NCBI GenBank assembly: GCA_024655965.1
Contig: JANLFL010000001.1
Coordinates: forward strand, 340,120-404,119
DNA: 64,000 nt
Direction of reading: 5' to 3'
Source: Caldisericota bacterium
GTDB lineage: Bacteria > Caldisericota > JANLFM01
Part shown: piece after piece, positions 36,374 to 46,120 of the stretch
Position numbering within the stretch: position 1 is the stretch's first letter
Layout of the letters: the number at the start of each line of letters is the position of its first letter
The notes under the pieces: model-generated
What the model was told of the DNA's origin: nothing
The model's database searches: none
What the model saw: only the letters and a program-made list of their open reading frames with translations
Position numbers and translations under genes: made by a program

Positions 36374-36640
36374 TTAGCCTCCCCTAAATAACTCTTGTTT
36401 TGTTGATCGTTCCTTCTTTTCGGAATCTTCCCTCCAGGTATCCCATACTCCCCAATTGAAGACAAGCTTCCAAATAACCAAAGCCCTGCGCAGGCACGGA
36501 AAATCAGGGAAAGATTTGGCTCCGGGGAACTGGGGTTCGGTTTTGTGCAAGAAAGAAAGCAGGACGAACTTTGCGAACTCCGCCCTGGTTGAACTGGTTC
36601 TATGGTAAAGCCCGTTAAACGAGCGGGTAAGACTCCTTCC
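36374..36640 (-). pseudogene. Possible decayed SLH-domain fragment
   Basis: Stop-to-stop reading frame without a canonical start: RSLTRSFNGLYHRTSSTRAEFAKFVLLSFLHKTEPQFPGAKSFPDF..., resembling SLH G-x-F-x-P-x-x-x-[IT]TRAEFAKFL. Confidence 0.45.
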
Positions 36641-37040
36641 TCAGTTGGAGACTAAGTCGCTTCATAAACCGGCGGTTCGGGGGATTAGGATTTGGAAGGA
36701 AGAATTTTGGAACCATCCCGGGGAACCCGGAAGGCTCGGGAAGAACGAAAAAAACAGAAGAAAGGATGCCCAAAAGATTTCCTTTCTATTCCTTCCCCCT
36801 TCCCATAAATATCTTCAGAAATTAAAACTGCCCCGGAACTCTTTGGAGTTAAACAATAAAAAGGAGGAAAGGGGCTTAGCAAAAAACCTTTTCCTATCTC
36901 TGCCAAAACTTCAAAAAATCAGGAAATTTTTAGGCAATGTTCAAAAAACTGAAAATGGCCAAGCGGAAAAAATCGCCCTGATCAAGATGATATCTGAAAA
37001 GCAAGGGAAATCAAGGGGACTAATTCAAGCACTGGCGAAG

Positions 37041-37073
37041 AAAAAAAGGAGGGGGCCAGAGGCCCCCTCCTTT
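37041..37073 (-). terminator. Intrinsic terminator after the large SLH protein gene
   Basis: AAAGGAGGGGGCC-AGA-GGCCCCCTCCTTT 13-bp perfect stem with T-tract on the minus strand. Confidence 0.88.
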
Positions 37074-37096
37074 CTAACTTTTAACGCCTGGAAACT

Positions 37097-40000
37097 TTAG
37101 TCCACAGTGACCAAGAAATCCAGGCCAGAGACGCTATCGCCCCATGGGGTAACCTCGACTGAGTAATCCTCGGGTTCGACTATCACCAAAACGCTGGGCT
37201 GAATAGCGTTAACTACATCAAAGAGGGATTCTCCATCGAGGTAGATTGTTCCATCAAGGTAGTTGCAGAACGCCAATTCATCGAAGACATAAACCCCGGC
37301 GGAATCTGTGGTGGTTTCCTCTATATGGAATACTCCGCATGCGTCATAGTACTCGAGGACAACCGTAACCCCCTCAAGGGGCTGCGCGAAGTCACCGGTG
37401 GAGGTAACCGTTCCCTCGAAGGACCATTCACCCAATGTTCCACCAAGGTCAAACTCCCATGTACCCGCAAGGACCTCAGTTCCGGTATCAGCGTCCACGG
37501 CATTGTAGAAGACGATGTAGTGTCCGGGAACCAGCCCGCAGGGGGTGAAGATCATGGTGTCGTTGGGGTAGAGTCCGATCTGGGTGAAGGAGAGTTCTCC
37601 ACAGAACGGGCAATCGCCATCCCATGGGAACCATTGGCCCTCGTCAACGTTGTAGAGAGCCATCCAGCTCTTGGAGGTGTTCAGGGGCTCGTTAAACTGC
37701 ATGTAGACATAGAAGTCCTTTAAGGGTACGGGGGGTCCATCGTCGTATTCAACGTTTTCCAGACCGCTGTCCAGGATTCTTAGTTCGGTCCCCAGCATCG
37801 GACGGATGACGATAAACTTGACCACGGGGATGTACTCGCCGTTAACCAGCATCCAGTCGCACATCGTGGGGTTGGCGGGTTCTTCGACAGGCTGGAAGAA
37901 GACCTGGACGAACTGCTCGCGCTGGAGGTCAGCCATCTTCTTGATCAGGATGTTGCCGTCGGGGGTGGGAACGTTAGGAGCAGGCAATGTAGCATCGTAG
38001 ATGGCGGTTCCGGGCTGGAGAGTCATTCCGGAGGACCAAGGAACGGTGATCATGTCCTTAGCTGCAAGCCAGGTGGTGTTGACATCGCCGGGAGTGGCAT
38101 TGGGATAGAAGTCAGATGCGCGGAAGAACCAGCTGAGCTGCTCGCGGCTGGTGTTCTCTAAGGAGAAGATAGTTCCGTCAAAGGTGGGCCCGATCTCGTC
38201 GATGATGCCCTCGGTGTTGTACTCTTGCCACTGACCATGATTGGTGGAAAGCTCCTGAATGCGAAGGATATCGCCCAGGGCGGTGGTCACCTTGGTCAGT
38301 TTCACTAGGTCGCGGACCAGGTTCTGGAGGCTCTGCCACTCGGCGTACAGGGAAGTGTAATCTGTGAGAGCAGCCTTTCCGTTCTCCACGGTCTTGGAAC
38401 CACGGTTGTGTTCGTTGTACCAGGAGAAGTTCCAGAAGATCTTGGTAACTCCGTCGGTGTCAACAAGCTCAGTCAGCGGGTAGTTGACAACTGTTCCATC
38501 TGGCTTCATCACGTCGATGGAGAGGTGGTATCCGGAGGCGTCGTTGAGCATGTTAACCCTGGTGACCATGCCGTACTCCAGGAAGGCAGCGGCGGCGGCG
38601 GCCGAACCCATCCACATGCAGCGGACTTTGCCGTCGCGGGAAAGGGTGAACTCAACCGGTTGGCCTAACCAGATTTCCCTCTCGTCCCAGAGGTTATTGA
38701 AGACCAGCTCCTCTCCGTACCATTCTTCGTCAGCTTCGCTGAAGAAGGTAGCGCCGGATTCGACAGCACCGACCTGGCCAACGGGAGCAGTGGGCTCTTC
38801 CTTGGTTCCGGTGATGGAGGCGGCGATTGCCGGGAACTCACCCCGTCCGGGGAAGAGGACTTCGTAGACCTTGCCGGAGACCTTGATGGAGGTGATCCAG
38901 TCGTTCCCCCACTGGTCCTTGACGCGGTAGATGTCCTCAAGGGTCCCGGACTGCACCGTCTCCTGGCCCTCGAAGCGGATCACGGAGAAGGTGCCGCCGA
39001 TGGTCCCTTCATAACATTTAAATCCTGGCTCTTGAGGTTCAGAGCTTTCCTCAAGAGTGATGACGACTTGATCAACTGGGTATGCGGTCAAATCGATGTC
39101 GGTAAAGGTGCAAGAAGCATAACCAAGATAACGGGGATTCTTAACGAAATTGGTGTTTTTGGAAGTAAAACTCATGGTTGCATCGTCAACAAGGTTTTCG
39201 CCACTGTAGAGCCAGGCATGGTAGGCTGTGTAATCCAGTGAATTGCCGGATTTATCCAGAAGCTTCGTCGGATCGGGGCTATCACTGAACGAGACCTGGA
39301 TCTTGGCATGTGTTGGATCACCGCTGAGGTTCGCTCCACCGAAGCCGGGAAGACTGGTATATTCCACTAAAGCATTGGTGTTGTAATCCCTAACATAAAC
39401 AGGAGAGGTGAGGGAGGTTGGATAAACCTGGAAGAGCATATCGGGCAAAGCGCTGCTGGTATTGTAGATGGGGTAAAGTTTGATAGGCGCCAGGTGCACG
39501 GTGCCCACGGGGTAGTAGGTGGAGTAGAACCAGTCTAAAGCGGAGAAGCCCATGCCGTAGGCGGCATACCAGTTCCAGTTGGTGTACTGTTCACCGCCGA
39601 GGATGAACTTGGCGTCGTCCTCTACAAGGGCCTCGCAGAAGTCAGCAAGGGTGGGGTAGGGAGTGGGAAGCCTCTTGTTGAAGGTGTTGTCGTCGGTGTA
39701 GGAGAAGCCGAGGTTGCCGAAGACCTCAACCCGTCCCCACTTGTCGTAGACAGCGGAGTCCGCATAGTGGGGCTGGGCATTCTTCACGATGTGGCCGGGC
39801 CAGACTTTGGCAAGGATTGCCCAGACTTTGGAAGAAACTACCACGCTGGACATCAGGTGCCCTTCGTAGTCCTTGGTGAATTCGGTCTCGGACATTCCGC
39901 GGATGACGGTGATGTCGGCATCCTTCACCAGCATCACGTTGGGGTTCTCAACATAGGTGTCCTCGAGGAAGATCACGGCCCGAGGATCGATGGATAAGGT

Positions 40001-41284
40001 GGTCGCGGACTTTGCGGCTACCGCGGGGTCAGCCTGGTAAACCCTGAGGTTCAGGGTGCTGAAGATCTCACCTACGGTCTTTCCAGGGAACCAAGAGTTG
40101 CCAACCTTATTAGCGGCTACCTTGTAATTCTCAACCAGGTGGTTGAGGACGCGGACGTACCAAAGCTTGGATGGCTGGGCAAATGGCTCCTGCCCAACGT
40201 AGGGAACTGGTCCCTCGTAAATCACACGGACGGGCTTGCCGATTAAGGTGGTTAAATCAGCGGGCTTTCCGGAGACCCAGATGGAGTCCGCAGGGATGTC
40301 GTAAAGCCTGTGAACGGGGCGGAAGTCGTTTGGGTACTCAAGGCCGTTTGCGGCAGCGAAGGCCATGGGATCCTCGCCCACGGGGACGAAGACCTCTTCA
40401 TCATCAACGACCGTGGTCCAGCCCTCGAAGAGTTCAAGCTGGGAAGCGCCGGCGTAGACATCGTAGGGCGGGGCGTTGGTCACGAAGGTCTCCATCTCGT
40501 GGAAGCCAAGGTTCCCGATTAAAGTGGTGTTGGTGGGATAGTAGAAGGCACCGGGAACCGGTCCCTGAGACATCCACTCAACTGGCCCGAGGCAGTAAAC
40601 GAAGAGGGAGTTGTAGACCATGATCGCCAGATCGCCACGGGTTGCGGGAGCAGCAGCGTTGAAGCCGGTCACTCCGGTAAGAATTCCGTCGGGAAGGTCC
40701 AGCTCCGGAGGGTGAACGTTCATCCCGTAACCGGCAGGGTCGCCGAGGGCCACTGCCATCTTTACGAAGTTGGCGAACCAATCCTCAGTTCCGCCGCCAG
40801 GGGTAACCGGGGTGATGTACTGGGTGTATCCCAGCATCCTGACGAGCATGGTGGTGGCTTCCGCATAGGTGACGTTGGCGTCGGGACGGAAGGTGCCATC
40901 AGGATAACCCTTTACGATCCCGAAAGCGGTTCCGGTGTTAATGTATCCGGTTGCCCAGTGGTCAACTGGCGTGTCGGGGTACTTGGTGGCGCCCTTGAAC
41001 CCGGAAACATACTTCTCGAAGTTCAAAGCGCGAAGGGTGACCGCCAGGAACTCCGCCCTGGTGATGGGACGATCGGGCTTGAAGGTCTGATCCGGATAGC
41101 CAGTGAAGATGCCCATCAGGTGGAGTTTGATGAAGGCGGATTCGAACGGTGTGCCGAAGATGTCCGAATAGGGAACGGTGGCAGTTTCGGTGGTGGCGGC
41201 TTGGTCCTCCGCAAATGCTGCGGCTGGGATCAAAGTGCAGAGCATGGCGGCAGTGACGAGCAGAATTAAAAGCTTCTTAACCAA
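37097..41284 (-). CDS. Large SLH-domain surface protein (candidate S-layer protein)
   Basis: 1395 aa; signal peptide MVKKLLILLVTAAMLCTLIPAAAFA; SLH GYPDQTFKPDRPITRAEFLAVTLRAL, GYPDGTFRPDANVTYAEATTMLVRMLG. Confidence 0.88.
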   Translation of the reverse strand: MVKKLLILLVTAAMLCTLIPAAAFAEDQAATTETATVPYSDIFGTPFESAFIKLHLMGIFTGYPDQTFKPDRPITRAEFLAVTLRALNFEKYVSGFKGATKYPDTPVDHWATGYINTGTAFGIVKGYPDGTFRPDANVTYAEATTMLVRMLGYTQYITPVTPGGGTEDWFANFVKMAVALGDPAGYGMNVHPPELDLPDGILTGVTGFNAAAPATRGDLAIMVYNSLFVYCLGPVEWMSQGPVPGAFYYPTNTTLIGNLGFHEMETFVTNAPPYDVYAGASQLELFEGWTTVVDDEEVFVPVGEDPMAFAAANGLEYPNDFRPVHRLYDIPADSIWVSGKPADLTTLIGKPVRVIYEGPVPYVGQEPFAQPSKLWYVRVLNHLVENYKVAANKVGNSWFPGKTVGEIFSTLNLRVYQADPAVAAKSATTLSIDPRAVIFLEDTYVENPNVMLVKDADITVIRGMSETEFTKDYEGHLMSSVVVSSKVWAILAKVWPGHIVKNAQPHYADSAVYDKWGRVEVFGNLGFSYTDDNTFNKRLPTPYPTLADFCEALVEDDAKFILGGEQYTNWNWYAAYGMGFSALDWFYSTYYPVGTVHLAPIKLYPIYNTSSALPDMLFQVYPTSLTSPVYVRDYNTNALVEYTSLPGFGGANLSGDPTHAKIQVSFSDSPDPTKLLDKSGNSLDYTAYHAWLYSGENLVDDATMSFTSKNTNFVKNPRYLGYASCTFTDIDLTAYPVDQVVITLEESSEPQEPGFKCYEGTIGGTFSVIRFEGQETVQSGTLEDIYRVKDQWGNDWITSIKVSGKVYEVLFPGRGEFPAIAASITGTKEEPTAPVGQVGAVESGATFFSEADEEWYGEELVFNNLWDEREIWLGQPVEFTLSRDGKVRCMWMGSAAAAAAFLEYGMVTRVNMLNDASGYHLSIDVMKPDGTVVNYPLTELVDTDGVTKIFWNFSWYNEHNRGSKTVENGKAALTDYTSLYAEWQSLQNLVRDLVKLTKVTTALGDILRIQELSTNHGQWQEYNTEGIIDEIGPTFDGTIFSLENTSREQLSWFFRASDFYPNATPGDVNTTWLAAKDMITVPWSSGMTLQPGTAIYDATLPAPNVPTPDGNILIKKMADLQREQFVQVFFQPVEEPANPTMCDWMLVNGEYIPVVKFIVIRPMLGTELRILDSGLENVEYDDGPPVPLKDFYVYMQFNEPLNTSKSWMALYNVDEGQWFPWDGDCPFCGELSFTQIGLYPNDTMIFTPCGLVPGHYIVFYNAVDADTGTEVLAGTWEFDLGGTLGEWSFEGTVTSTGDFAQPLEGVTVVLEYYDACGVFHIEETTTDSAGVYVFDELAFCNYLDGTIYLDGESLFDVVNAIQPSVLVIVEPEDYSVEVTPWGDSVSGLDFLVTVD

Positions 41285-41316
41285 TCTTCTTTCCTCCTTT
41301 TTTGAGGTTTTGATTT

Positions 41317-41351
41317 CCCCCGAAGGGGAGTGTTTGCCCGAAGCCGGGCAA
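41317..41351 (-). promoter_or_regulatory. Two 5'-UTR hairpins upstream of the large SLH protein gene
   Basis: Minus strand TTGCCCG-GCTT-CGGGCAA and CCCC-TTCG-GGGG-type hairpin between the probable promoter and the SD/start at 41284. Confidence 0.5.
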
Positions 41352-41401
41352 CGAGAATTTTTCTTCTAGCATCCCTCCTTCCAAAAAATTAAATCTACTT
41401 C

Positions 41402-42574
41402 TCATGGGGTACTTCCCATCTGAAGAAGGATCTCAAAAAGGGAGGAGAGCGAAACCGCTACTTCCCCCCTCAAAGCCTCCTCCTCGGGAGCGAAATCCGG
41501 ATACAAAAGACCGTGCTGTGCCCCCACCAGGCTGTATCCGGCGTACCAGGGGGCGTCCTTTAACATGGCTTGAGCCGCCTGAGCTTCCCGCTCAAGCCCC
41601 GCTGCCCGCACTAAGGCAGCGATAACCTCTTTTCCTTTGACATATTCATCGGGACGGAAGGTTCCGTCCGGGAAGCCAACCATTAAGCCTTGAGAGGAAA
41701 CGAACTCCACCGCCTGAGATGCCCAGTGATCTTTGGGGAGGTCGAGGAAAGCCCCCGGCGTGGCCGGGGAAGTGGGGGGAGTGAAGTTCGCCAGGTTCAA
41801 AGTCCTTGAAAGGAAAACGGCGAACTCCGCCCGGGTAACACGGTTCAGGGGGCGAAGGGACCCGTCAGGGTATCCCTGCATGATCCCCAACTGGGAGAGA
41901 TTGGTCATCGCCTCCGCGTACTGGGAGGGGATCTCCTGGGAGAAAGCGATCACCAGGGGAGAGAAGGGGCTCTGGTTTCCAGCGGAATCCTGGGCGTAGA
42001 AGAGGATGTCGTGCCATCCCGGAGGGAGGTTTAAATTCCCGGTGGAAAATCTCCCACCCTGGTCAACCGGGACTTCTTTTACGGGGATGCTGTCCACCAG
42101 AACGAAGACCGTCGATCCCGGTTCCCCGGAACCAAAGATGTACTGGGTGGGTTCGAGGATCAAGGATGTGGAATCGGGAACCGGAGCCTGGGGAGGGGCC
42201 TGGTCCAGGGTGATGTAGAGGGCGGGGGAAAATTCGGAGAAAGTGCCGTCGGGAAAGGCTGTCCGGGCGCGGAAGACGTTGATCCCCGTCTCCGTCTCCT
42301 CGAGATAGGTGATCAGGGAGAACTTGCCCTCCTGGTCGGTGTAAGCCAGACCCAGGGAGCGGTCGTTGCGGAAGACCTCCACGAAAGACGAGGGCGGAGC
42401 CTTCCCTTCAATGGTGACGATCAATTGGTTGGTTATTGGGGAAGAAGTGAAAATGGCGGGAATCGCTTCCTCCTGCCCGAAGGCCGGGAAACTTCCCGCA
42501 AAAAGTAGGACTAAGATTGTGGCCACAATCTTGAATTTCATCCCAATTACTTTAAGTAGCAATATCCGTGCCAA
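41402..42574 (-). CDS. SLH-domain surface protein with Ig-like N-terminal domains
   Basis: 390 aa; GKAPPSSFVEVFRNDRSLGLAYTDQEGKFSLITYLEE; GYPDGSLRPLNRVTRAEFAVFLSRTL; GFPDGTFRPDEYVKGKEVIAALVRAAGL. Confidence 0.85.
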   Translation of the reverse strand: MARILLLKVIGMKFKIVATILVLLFAGSFPAFGQEEAIPAIFTSSPITNQLIVTIEGKAPPSSFVEVFRNDRSLGLAYTDQEGKFSLITYLEETETGINVFRARTAFPDGTFSEFSPALYITLDQAPPQAPVPDSTSLILEPTQYIFGSGEPGSTVFVLVDSIPVKEVPVDQGGRFSTGNLNLPPGWHDILFYAQDSAGNQSPFSPLVIAFSQEIPSQYAEAMTNLSQLGIMQGYPDGSLRPLNRVTRAEFAVFLSRTLNLANFTPPTSPATPGAFLDLPKDHWASQAVEFVSSQGLMVGFPDGTFRPDEYVKGKEVIAALVRAAGLEREAQAAQAMLKDAPWYAGYSLVGAQHGLLYPDFAPEEEALRGEVAVSLSSLFEILLQMGSTP

Positions 42575-42822
42575 AATTTTGGGAATCCGGTTCTGGTTCC
42601 CTTTATAGGAAACAGAATAGGCATCAAATGCGGACTTTTAAGAAGGAGTGGTGAAATGATTTTTTTTGAAAGTTGGGGAAATTTTATTTTTTCCAGGTCG
42701 ATTTTCCCGGGGGAAGGGTTTTTGGGTAGATTTTTGGGGTTCCAAGGGGTCCTTTTCCGTCAAACTTTTATACTCCTGCTCAAAAATTTGACAATCCCTC
42801 AGGCCCTCCATATGTTTTTTCT

Positions 42823-43188
42823 GTGAACGGAAAGACTGGGGACGGAAAGATTGTCATCCTGGGACTGGAATTAGAGGTAAAGCTGGGGGCCTTCCCGGAA
42901 GAAAGGAAGGAAAAACAACCGGTCAGGGTGGACCTGGAGATGGAGTTTCCCTTTCCGGAGAAGGACCTGCTCGAGGAGACGGTGGATTATTCCAAGGTGG
43001 TGGAATCCCTTAAGGAGATCTCTAAGGGGGAATTTTTTCTCCTTGAGACCCTGGCGAAGGAGGTAGCCTCCAGGATTTTGGACTCCTTTTCCCCCTTGAA
43101 GTCCGTAAAAGTTAGGGTGCACAAGCCTTTGGCGCCCCTTTCCCTGAGGTTCCATGACTTGTACGCAGAGGTCGCCCTCTCCCGCTAA
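42823..43188 (+). CDS. folB: Dihydroneopterin aldolase
   Basis: 121 aa, GTG start; IVILGLELEVKLGAFPEERKEKQPVRVDLEM, TVDYSKVVESLKEI, FFLLETLAKEVASRIL. Confidence 0.85.
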   Translation: MNGKTGDGKIVILGLELEVKLGAFPEERKEKQPVRVDLEMEFPFPEKDLLEETVDYSKVVESLKEISKGEFFLLETLAKEVASRILDSFSPLKSVKVRVHKPLAPLSLRFHDLYAEVALSR

Positions 43189-44042
43189 AAATGGGGACTG
43201 TCCCCATTTTTTATTTCGATTTTCACGAGGCGGGGAAGTCCATGTAAATCAGGAATAAGGGAAATGCGAGTCCTGGGAAAGGCTTGCCCAGCCTTTTCTA
43301 AGATTTTTTCTTCCCCCGCTCCAATTTCGGCGATTAAAAAGCCCGGGGTTTTGAGCCACCATGGAGCCTCCCCCAGCATCCGGAGAACGGTTTCCATCCC
43401 TTCTTTCCCCCCAACCAGACTTCCTTTGGGTTCAAAAGAGAGCTCCGGGTTCTCCCTCACCCATCCTTCCCCCACATAAGGGAGGTTTGCCAGAATTCCA
43501 TCCACCGGCTCCGAAAGAGGGGAAAACAAATCCCCTTGAATTAAAGACACCCTTCCCTCCACCCCAAAGCGGCGGGCATTTTTCCTCGCCACCTCAAGAG
43601 CATCGGGGGAAATATCCGAAGCCAGAATCCGGGCCCGTGGAAGCTCCAGGGCCAGGGTAATCCCGATCACCCCCGAGCCGGTTCCCAAGTCCAAAAAGGA
43701 AAGCCCTTCCCCCTCATTATCCTTCCCCCAAATTCCCTCCACGGAGTTCAGGGCTTCCTCGATTAAAAGTTCCGTCTCCGGACGGGGAATGAGGACCCTC
43801 CTGTCAATGTAAAAAGTGCGCCCGAAAAATTCCTTCCGGTGAGAAAGGTAAGCCAGGGGCACCCCCTTTTTCCGGAGCTCGATCCAGCGGAAAAGTTCCC
43901 CCGGGCTTCCTTCAAGCTCCTCGTCAGGACGCCGATACAGACGGGAGAGGTCGCTTCTTAAAAATTCCGAAAGAAGGTAGGTCGCCTCCCTGGGGTCTTT
44001 TAGTTCCTCAATAGCGAATTTCAGAGCCTCTTTTAATTTCAC
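43185..44042 (-). CDS. prmC: Peptide chain release factor N5-glutamine methyltransferase
   Basis: 285 aa; FLDLGTGSGVIGITLALELPRARILASDIS, GILANLPYVGEG (NPPY-like, here NLPY), LIPDLHGLPRLVKIE. Confidence 0.9.
   Translation of the reverse strand: MKLKEALKFAIEELKDPREATYLLSEFLRSDLSRLYRRPDEELEGSPGELFRWIELRKKGVPLAYLSHRKEFFGRTFYIDRRVLIPRPETELLIEEALNSVEGIWGKDNEGEGLSFLDLGTGSGVIGITLALELPRARILASDISPDALEVARKNARRFGVEGRVSLIQGDLFSPLSEPVDGILANLPYVGEGWVRENPELSFEPKGSLVGGKEGMETVLRMLGEAPWWLKTPGFLIAEIGAGEEKILEKAGQAFPRTRISLIPDLHGLPRLVKIEIKNGDSPHF
43187..43212. repeat. REP-like palindrome copy 3 (solitary, inverted relative to copies 1-2)
   Basis: aaaaatggggactgtccccatttttt between convergent folB and prmC. Confidence 0.88.
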
Positions 44043-44884
44043 TGGATAATTTTAACTCTCAGGAATTCCCAAAAGAATTCTCTTATTATTTTTAAGAAAT
44101 AATGGAGCTGGCCTAACTATTTCTCCGTGAGGTTTCCCCCGGAATTAAGGTTCTCTTCCCTCCATTTTTGCGTTTTGGGCTTAATGTCCTCTCATTCAAT
44201 AAGGGTTTCCCCCAAAGCCCTATTTCCGGGAATTTCGTCCAAAGGTTTTCCGCTCAACCCGAAAGGAAAAAGGGGGTAATTTTTGGGGCTGGCTTCCACG
44301 AAAAAGAGGCCATTGTGGGCAAAAAGAAAAAGAAGGCTTCCCCCTTCTCCAAACGGGTATCGGAGGCTCTGAGCTCGCCCCCTTTGAAACTCAACCTGAC
44401 CCCTCAAATAAATCGGGGAAAGAACAACCCCCCGCCCGTTCCTTGGAGCAAAATTCTAATCGCCTCTCAGGAGGGACCAAAAACTTGCCAAATGAAAGAA
44501 AGAAAAAGATCCGCCCACTATCTTCTCCCAACCCCCTTCACAGTTTTAGAAAATCCCAAAGGGCTTCCGGATTTTTTCAAACTCCCTCTTCAGTTTCCCA
44601 AAATAATGGCCAAACCTTTCTGGATCTTAAACCAAAACCATTGAGAGGTCTTTGAAGATTTTTAAAATCCGCAAGACCCCAAGCCCGTCAATTTAAGGAA
44701 ATTTAAAAAACACCAAAACCCCCTGAGGGAAATTTAACCCAACCCCAGGCGGGAAATTAACTTTGATCCGAAACACCGAGTCTAAAACATATGGAATCCA
44801 CCCCCAACTCCAAAAATCAAATGCTAAACTAAGAAAGGATTGCCCATTAAGGTAAAATGACCAAGGAGGACGAGGCTCAATAGA

Positions 44885-46120
44885 ATGGAAATCCTTCAAA
44901 GCGTGGTTACGTGGATCCTGGTTAACTTCAAATGGGGGATTTTTTTCATGTGTTCATACCTTCTGTTCGTGGCCCTGGGAAACATCCTACCCAGGCCGAA
45001 GGCAAAACCATACCCCCCTAAAACCAGGTTCGCCATCGTCATCCCCGCCCACAACGAGGAGCGAGTGATCGGGGACCTGATCAGGAACCTAAAGGCCATG
45101 GACTACCCCCAGGAAATGGTGGACATATACGTAGTCTGCGACCGCTGCACCGACCGAACCCCCCAGATCGTCAAGGAGGAAGGTGCGGTTGCCCTGATAA
45201 AAACGGGAGGGGAACAGAGAGGGAAGGGTGCCGCTTTGGACTGGGGAATCCAGCAGGTCCTCGCCTTAAAAGGGAAGGGCTATTACCACGCTTATTGCTT
45301 CTTCGATGCGGACAATCAGGTGCGCACGAACTTTCTCCAGGTGATGAACGACCACCTCAATTCCGGCCATCACGTCCTCCAGGCTTTCCTGGATTTGAAG
45401 AACCCCAGGTCCAACTGGATCACCCGGACGATCTTCGTCGAGCAGAGGTCCACCAATTTCCTCTGGCACGGGGGAAAGACCCGCTGGGGGTTGGGGAACT
45501 ACCTGATCGGCACGGGGATGTGCGTCAAGGGAAACCTGATCGAGGAGGAAGGATGGAAGGTCAAGTCCCTCACCGAAGACCTGGAGTTTTCCTTGAAGGT
45601 GGCGATGAAGGGGGAAAGGATCTACTGGGTGGAGGACACCCGGGTGTTCGACGAAGCCCCCATGGATTTAAAGACCATCTGGTTTCAGAGACAGCGCTGG
45701 GCAATCGGTGCCTGGCGTTGCTTCTTCCGCTATTTTTTTCCCTGCCTTTTTCAGGCATTCAGGAGGGGAAGCCTCCGCCTGCTGGACATGGCACTTTATT
45801 TAACGATTCAAGCATACGGGGTCTTCACCATCATTTTCGGCATCGCCAACTTCCTGAACCTCGTTTTCCGCCTGGTCTATCTTCCCGCGGATCCCGTCAC
45901 TGCCTTCCTGGGTACCTTTTTCGTCCTAACTTATGTCCCCTCGGGAATCATTTTTTCCCGCATTCCTTTAAGGGAGAACATCCCTTACATTTTGGTTTAC
46001 ATGGGTCTTCTGACCTCCCTCGGAGCAATTGAGGCTTTCTTCGGCTTGTTCCGCGTGGGAACGAGGGTCTGGTTCCACACCCCACACAGGGCTAAACTCG
46101 ATGAAAAAATTAAACTTTGA
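44885..46120 (+). CDS. Family 2 glycosyltransferase, membrane-associated
   Basis: 411 aa; FAIVIPAHNEERVIGDLIRNLKAMDYPQ, FFDADNQV, TGMCVKGNLI, LTEDLEFSLK, QRQRWAIGAW. Confidence 0.92.
   Translation: MEILQSVVTWILVNFKWGIFFMCSYLLFVALGNILPRPKAKPYPPKTRFAIVIPAHNEERVIGDLIRNLKAMDYPQEMVDIYVVCDRCTDRTPQIVKEEGAVALIKTGGEQRGKGAALDWGIQQVLALKGKGYYHAYCFFDADNQVRTNFLQVMNDHLNSGHHVLQAFLDLKNPRSNWITRTIFVEQRSTNFLWHGGKTRWGLGNYLIGTGMCVKGNLIEEEGWKVKSLTEDLEFSLKVAMKGERIYWVEDTRVFDEAPMDLKTIWFQRQRWAIGAWRCFFRYFFPCLFQAFRRGSLRLLDMALYLTIQAYGVFTIIFGIANFLNLVFRLVYLPADPVTAFLGTFFVLTYVPSGIIFSRIPLRENIPYILVYMGLLTSLGAIEAFFGLFRVGTRVWFHTPHRAKLDEKIKL

Noticed and set aside
36645-37100. 151-aa plus-strand ORF
   Set aside because: Lys-rich low-complexity, its 3' part is encoded by the terminator hairpin of the opposite gene; no recognisable domain.
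44168-44644. 158-aa plus-strand ORF in the spacer before GT2
   Set aside because: Low-complexity composition (Pro/Lys/Ser), no domain, no SD; not supported as a gene.
45295-46032. 245-aa plus-strand ORF inside GT2
   Set aside because: Alternate-frame shadow of a conserved glycosyltransferase; low-complexity composition.
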